DNA from: Leucaena leucocephala
Taxonomy: Eukaryota; Streptophyta; Magnoliopsida; Fabales; Fabaceae
DNA length: 64,000 nt
Assembly (NCBI GenBank): GCA_037074615.1
Contig: CM073518.1
Coordinates: 8,804,001 to 8,868,000, forward strand
Direction of reading: 5' to 3'
The notes under the pieces were generated by a model. It was not told the DNA's origin. It made no database searches and saw only the letters and a list, made by a program, of their open reading frames with translations. The translations under genes were made by a program, and so were the position numbers. Within the stretch, counting starts at the first letter, position 1. Each line of letters starts with the position of its first letter. Positions 60,301-64,000 of the stretch are shown here, in pieces.

Positions 60301-61303
60301 GTAGGTCAACTTCACCCCTTTTCAGCTTCCTACTGTCCTTTAGTCCCTGCACATTCGTACAAATGTGAGAACCACATGCAGTATCTAATACCCATGAGGT
60401 GGAAGTAGAAAGATGAATGTCTATAACATAAATACCTGAAGCGATAGCCCCGCTATCCTTCTTGTTCTTTTTCAGATCTTCGAGGTAGAGTTTGCAATTC
60501 CTCTTCCAATGACCCGGTTCATTGCAGAAGAAGCAGACTCCTTCCTTCGGAGGCTTTGCCTTCTTTGGTGCAGGCTTGGTTTCGGGCTTGCCTGACTCTT
60601 TGGTCTTACCTGATGAGCCATGACCCTTCCCCTTGCCTTTGCCTTTCTTTTTCGTACCCTTTCCCTTTTGAACCATCAAAACACTACTGGGTTTCTTCTT
60701 AAGACTTGGCTCAGCAGTTTTAAGCATCCCATACAGTTCAGAAATAGATTTCTCCATGTTGTTCATGTTGTAGTTCATAACAAACTGGTCATAACTTTCC
60801 GGGAGTGAGTTTAAGATCAAATCTGTAGCTAACTCCTGGCTCATGGGAAATCCAAGCCGTTCAAGGTGATCAATGTACCCTTTCATCTTTAAGACATGAG
60901 CACTGACTGATGCACCTTCAGCCATCTTGCAGGAATGTAAGGCCTTAGTGGTCTCATACCTCTCTTGCCTTGCCTGTTGCTGGAACATTTCCTTGAGATG
61001 CACAATCATCTCATAAGCCTCCATGTGTTCCAGATCTCTTTGGAGCTCCGGAACCATGGTGGCTAGCATCAAGCATCCCACATCGACAGAGTCTTCTTTA
61101 TGCTTCATATAAGCATCTCTCTGAGCTCTGGGAGCATTGGCGGCTGGCTCCTCAGGAATGGGTTGATCTAGGACATGCGCCTTTCTTTCCTGCTTGAGAA
61201 CAATTCTCAAGTTCCTAAACCAGTCAAGAAAGTTTGTCCCATTAAGTTTGTCCTTCTCAAGGACAGATCGCAGCGATAATGTAGCAGTATTACTAGTCGT
61301 CAT
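57320..61303 (-). CDS. Ty1/copia gag-pol polyprotein
   Basis: A single 1327-aa frame without stops. Gag occupies about residues 1-200, followed by a Lys/Gly-rich stretch (205-253) and a CX2CX4HX4C zinc knuckle (C257, C260, H265, C270). The aspartic protease site at 304-312 reads WVLDTACGS (D307). A pre-integrase zinc motif has H446, H451, C477 and C480. The integrase core has D507, D570 and E606, with 35 residues between the last two (DD35E). Reverse transcriptase spans about 835-1075 with D913 and YVDD at 998-1001. RNase H has D1172, E1213, D1251 and D1300, then PLTKPL near the end. The product would form particles, copy the RNA and integrate the DNA. One oddity is DTA where DTG or DSG is usual in the protease. 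Otherwise it looks functional. Confidence 0.96.
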   Translation of the reverse strand: MTTSNTATLSLRSVLEKDKLNGTNFLDWFRNLRIVLKQERKAHVLDQPIPEEPAANAPRAQRDAYMKHKEDSVDVGCLMLATMVPELQRDLEHMEAYEMIVHLKEMFQQQARQERYETTKALHSCKMAEGASVSAHVLKMKGYIDHLERLGFPMSQELATDLILNSLPESYDQFVMNYNMNNMEKSISELYGMLKTAEPSLKKKPSSVLMVQKGKGTKKKGKGKGKGHGSSGKTKESGKPETKPAPKKAKPPKEGVCFFCNEPGHWKRNCKLYLEDLKKNKKDSGAIASGIYVIDIHLSTSTSWVLDTACGSHICTNVQGLKDSRKLKRGEVDLRVGNRARVAALAVGTYELVLPTGLLLVLNNCYYVPALSSNIVSLSYLDKEGFTSIAGNSRCSIYRNDVLYAHGDLHVDHYILNLEQPNHGNIYNVTAKRVKPNDLNPTYLWHCRLGHINEKRISKLHQDGFLNSFDFESYDTCESCLLGKMTKSPFTGHSERATDLLGLIHTDVCGPMNTNARGGYSYFITFIDDFSRYGYIYLMKHKSESFEKFKIFQNEVQNQLGKTIKALRSDRGGEYLSQEFIDHLRNCGTLSQLTPPGTPQWNGVSERRNRTLLDMVRSMMSRTDLPPSFWGYALETAAFTLNRVPSKAIEKTPYEIWTGRTPSLSFLKIWGCEVYVKQQASDKLAPKSSKCLFVGYPKETKGYYVYNPADNKVFVVRNGIFLEREFISKRTSGSKVQLEEVRELQDTTELQMENREDSQQVVETPQVTQGPRKSNRTRLQPQRYGFLISDSRDVLLIEHNEPTTYREAIVGPNSEKWLSAMKSEMQSMYDNKVWTLVDPPEGVKTVGCKWVFKEKTDMDGNVNVFKARLVAKGFTQTHGVDYDETFSPVAMAKSIRILFAIAAYYDYEIWQMDVKTAFLNGKLLEDVYMTQPEGFVRSEDSGKVCKLQKSIYGLKQASRSWNHRFDEVIKEFGFLQNIDEPCVYKKVSGSTVVFLVLYVDDILLIGNDIPTLQIVKSWLGKSFSMKDLGEATYILGIRIYRDRSKRLLGLSQSTYIDKILHRFSMHESKRGFIPMSHGTHLSKDLCPSTSDQRGRMSKVPYASAIGSIMYAMLCTRPDVSFALSMTSRYQQDPGEGHWTAVKNILKYLRRTKDLFLVYGGLDDELCVTGYTDASFQTDQDDQKSQSGYIFLLNNGAVSWKSSKQGTVADSATEAEYIAASDAAKEAVWIRKFITELGVIPTISDPITLLCDNSGAIAQAKEPRSHQRTKHILRRFHLIREINDRGDIKICKVAGEDNVADPLTKPLVQAKHERHVRSMGISQINDCT

Positions 61304-62505
61304 GATTCTACAATTAAAATATGCAATGTAATTAGTAATCTCCCACTAAATAAACAACCCTCAATGCAATAGTTAGTGGGCTAAGATCCATATTTGGCTC
61401 AAACTTAAGTCCGCTTTGGCAGGACACTTAAATTAAGTTATTTAGGTAGGTAACACCTTTACCAATTACATCAAATGTAACTCTTAGATATTCATGGGAT
61501 CCTATCATCATATGATCTGGCATGTTCTAATCCCATCTAATGCCTTGAGATCCAAAACCGTTTTGTTAATCTCAATTAAGTCAAACAATAATGAACCTAT
61601 GAGAGTAGCACCATTACTCTTTGCTTATCTCCCCAAGATAACTCAAAAGCACCCACTTTGGTGGAGTCCACAATTGAGCGATCGAGGTTTTGACAAGTGT
61701 TCATAAATTGACGGCATTATGACTTAAGATTTCTTTTAGAGAGCCTAATTTAACTATCTGGTTTATAAAACGCATGTTTCTCAGTTCGTATCTCATACAA
61801 GTAATATGCATGTGCTGATCTAATCATAAGATGCATAATTCAAACGTGATACAATATGGCTCACCTATCCTAAGTCCCCTCAAGCCAATGAGAGGAGCTC
61901 TCTAGTAAGAAAAGAGAAATTACATATAGAAACCTCTTTTAACATTCGAGGGGAGTGAGATGAGAGGAGATGGTACATTGAGAGTATATAGAGGAAGGCA
62001 CGACACGCAGGCCGTATTTTTTTAAAAATTACAACACTTGTAATCTAGAGCCATATTGTTCACCATACCCAAACATTCAAGAATCAATATTCAGATCTAA
62101 TCGAAGGGCAAAAAACATTTACAAAGTAACATATGTTACGGTTATGTTGCGCTACGAACAGGTAGCTACGGCGGTCCCGCTAGCCGGTTAGCGGGCGGGG
62201 TCTCTGGGGCAGCGCCCCGGAAGAAATTTTTTTTTTTGTTTTGTTTCATAAATAATCACGAATCTGAATTCGGTTTTCACAAATAATCACAAATTCGAAT
62301 TCGGTTTTCTTAGACCCCATCTATGCGGATTGATCAAATCAAAAAGCATCACCACCGATTTCAATTTCCTTTTAGATTCCTTTTATGTCATACACAACAA
62401 GGATTCCATATATGTCACACATACAACGCTTATTATATGATCGGCTACTACTAACATATATCATATAAATCACAAATCAAGCCTAACTTAAACACAAAAC
62501 GGCAT
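61304..62505 (-). other. Copia 5' leader
   Basis: About 1.2 kb of non-coding sequence between the primer site and the gag start. It is AT-rich apart from a GC island at 62160-62222 that can form two hairpins. It would be the genomic RNA leader, where packaging and dimerisation signals normally lie. Confidence 0.75.
62176..62218 (-). other. Two GC-rich hairpins in the copia leader
   Basis: CCCGCTA (62176-62182), loop GCCGGT, TAGCGGG (62189-62195) form a perfect 7-bp stem. GGGGC (62206-62210), loop AGC, GCCCC (62214-62218) form a perfect 5-bp stem. They lie about 300 bases inside the primer site. Confidence 0.7.
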
Positions 62506-62518
62506 GGCTCTGATACCA
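62506..62518 (-). promoter_or_regulatory. Primer binding site for initiator tRNA-Met
   Basis: The minus strand reads TGGTATCAGAGCC one base inside the 5' LTR, the standard plant retrotransposon complement to the 3' end of initiator tRNA-Met. Confidence 0.93.
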
Positions 62519-62519
62519 C

Positions 62520-64000
62520 TGTAAGGAATTGGAAGACACGCAGCGGAAATAAACTTTAAAAATTTTCCACTCCTTGCCAGGATCTGCCGTATGTGTTTAA
62601 GTCAAGTGGAAAGAATCATTACCCTTAGTTCTGCTCAGCGAATTTCACAGCTTCTCTACGTGGGTGGTGATCTCTTTCTGATCGCAAGAAATCGACGGAG
62701 TGTTCCTCAGCGACCTTCACAGATTCTCTCCGCGGACGGTGGTCTCTTTCCGATCACAAGAAGTCGACGCCTCAGGTCGGCTTCCTCTACTGGTATCCAC
62801 ACGAACAGCGTTCCAACCACGAACGACGTGCTAGCGTCTCCTGTCCCTCCAAGGCTTTCACAAGTCTCCGTCTCTATTTCGGCAGTTTCTTGTCTGCAAA
62901 CCTTTTGCAGATTCCGTTCGGCCTTTTGTGTTCTGTGTTATTTTCAAACGTGGCTCCTCCAATCAGATATAGAGGATGCTATGCGTTTTTACACCTGACC
63001 TAATTGGATTTTGGAGTTAATCTTATATTAATTCCGAATTGATACAATATCATATATTGTATAATTTTATAAGAAACTAATTAAATAAAATAATATTAAA
63101 TCCGTCCCACAGATTTAATTACTTATTTATTTAACTTTAAATAAAGATGAGACTGAGTTATATTTGATTTATTCCCATAAATCAAATTTGAGATATCCTA
63201 TCAATTTAAATTTCGAATTTCAAACGTGATAGAGATTTAATTTATCCTTATAAATTAAATCTTATAAATATCTCTTATATGAGATATCCTATCAATTTGA
63301 ATTTCGAATTTCAAACGTGATAGAGATTTAATTTATCCTTATAAATTAAATCTTATAAATATCTCTTATATGAGATATCCTATCAATTTGAATTTCGAAT
63401 TTCAAACGTGATAGAGATTTAATTTATCCTTATAAATTAAATCTTATAAATATCTCTTATATGAGATATCCTATCAATTTGAATTTCGAATTCAAACATG
63501 ATAGGGATTTAATTTATCCTTATAAATTAAATCTCATATATCTCATATATATAATATATATATATATACGAATTTATATATATACGAATATAAATATAAA
63601 TAAATATATATATACATTCACCTGGATCTTTCATTGAATCTGGACATGTCTTAGATTCAATGAATCTGGACATCATAGCTCGTGTTGGGCTATTTTGTGT
63701 GCGACCCTGTAGGCCCATATGAAGTTGGCAGTGGGCCATTTGCTATACTAGCCCACAAGTCGCAAGCGGTCTCTAGCAAGACATAACAACTACCCAAATC
63801 ATATGAGGATCGATAAACGATGTAACCTTTTATACAACCATATCATGTCCCTTCTGTCACGCGATATTTTGGTCATGGATGAGGCATGGATAATGTCATC
63901 CTCCTATTCCCGACCGTTACTTTCTCGATCCCTGAGTAGTCTGACTATAGAAATGGAACTACCTTTCCATTACAGTATGGCCATACATTTCTCAGACTCA
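62520..64000 (-). repeat. Copia 5' LTR (partial, cut by window edge)
   Basis: The first 1481 bp (by plus coordinate) match 55305-56785 with one visible difference. It includes the 72-bp duplication (from 62634) and the 91-bp array (63190-63545). About 520 bp, including the sense-strand start, should lie beyond 64000. Confidence 0.95.
63190..63545. repeat. 91-bp tandem array in the 5' LTR
   Basis: The same four units as at 55975-56330, displaced by 7215 bp (starts 63190, 63281, 63372, 63463). Confidence 0.92.

Larger units (their letters stand above)
55305..64000 (-). mobile_element. Young, apparently intact Ty1/copia retrotransposon (5' end off-window)
   Basis: From low to high coordinates: 3' LTR (55305-57305), polypurine tract, one uninterrupted gag-pol frame (57320-61303), 1.2-kb leader, primer binding site (62506-62518) and 5' LTR (62520 to beyond 64000). 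The LTRs are offset by exactly 7215 bp with no net indel over the visible 1481 bp, and differ by one base that I can see (T at 55355, C at 62570). If the right LTR is also 2001 bp, the element is about 9.2 kb and ends near 64520. The left flank ends ATTAT (55300-55304), the predicted target duplication. LTR length recalls the Angela-type lineage, a tentative inference. Confidence 0.95.

Noticed and set aside
1..64000. Host protein-coding gene, tRNA or rRNA gene
   Set aside because: Apart from retroelement and transposase sequences I saw no exon-like frames with recognisable domains, no paired A and B boxes with a cloverleaf, and no rRNA segments. A weak multi-exon gene could still be missed by eye.

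Overview
The window looks like repeat-dense intergenic DNA of a flowering plant, most likely a eudicot. The evidence is a complete plant-type Ty1/copia polyprotein with an initiator-Met tRNA primer site, relics of an En/Spm (CACTA) TNP2 transposase, a Stowaway-like MITE, and long AT-rich LTRs carrying TATAAATA boxes. I found no host protein-coding gene, tRNA, rRNA or CRISPR array. The species cannot be named from this sequence.

Layout. 1-4598: AT-rich DNA with a CACTA end, a MITE and a decayed minus-strand copia pol gene. 4599-22256: a nest of solo LTRs. Most belong to one long-LTR family (about 2.7-3.2 kb, termini TGTMACATCC...GGATGTKACA or the reverse). Twice a solo LTR sits inside another solo LTR of the same family, each with its own target duplication. 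One copia solo LTR (10839-12774) also lies here. 22262-29455: an LTR with arrays of ATCGAT-like boxes, gypsy-like debris and another long LTR. 29553-37550: a 973-bp non-autonomous CACTA element beside a larger degenerate relative that carries the transposase pseudogene and is split by two LTRs. 37550-55304: more solo and truncated LTRs, inserted partly into an unidentified repeat that contains GTCGCGAC arrays. 55305-64000: a young, apparently intact minus-strand copia element with a single 1327-aa gag-pol frame. Its 5' LTR runs off the right edge.

Nine LTR insertions are delimited by 5-bp target duplications that I could read directly (eight perfect, one 4/5). All nine are solo LTRs, so loss by LTR-LTR recombination has dominated this locus. 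The only element with coding capacity is the copia at the right end. Its two LTRs differ by one base in the 1481 bp visible in both, as judged by eye.

The most unusual signal is a 51-bp repeat with two palindromic GTCGCGAC boxes at alternating 22- and 29-bp spacing. It recurs in a copia solo LTR and in two copies of an unidentified repeat, with box pairs also in a further LTR-like segment. A second array of ATCGAT-like boxes, spaced 12/16/12, lies in another LTR. Both are periodic palindrome arrays carried by transposable elements.
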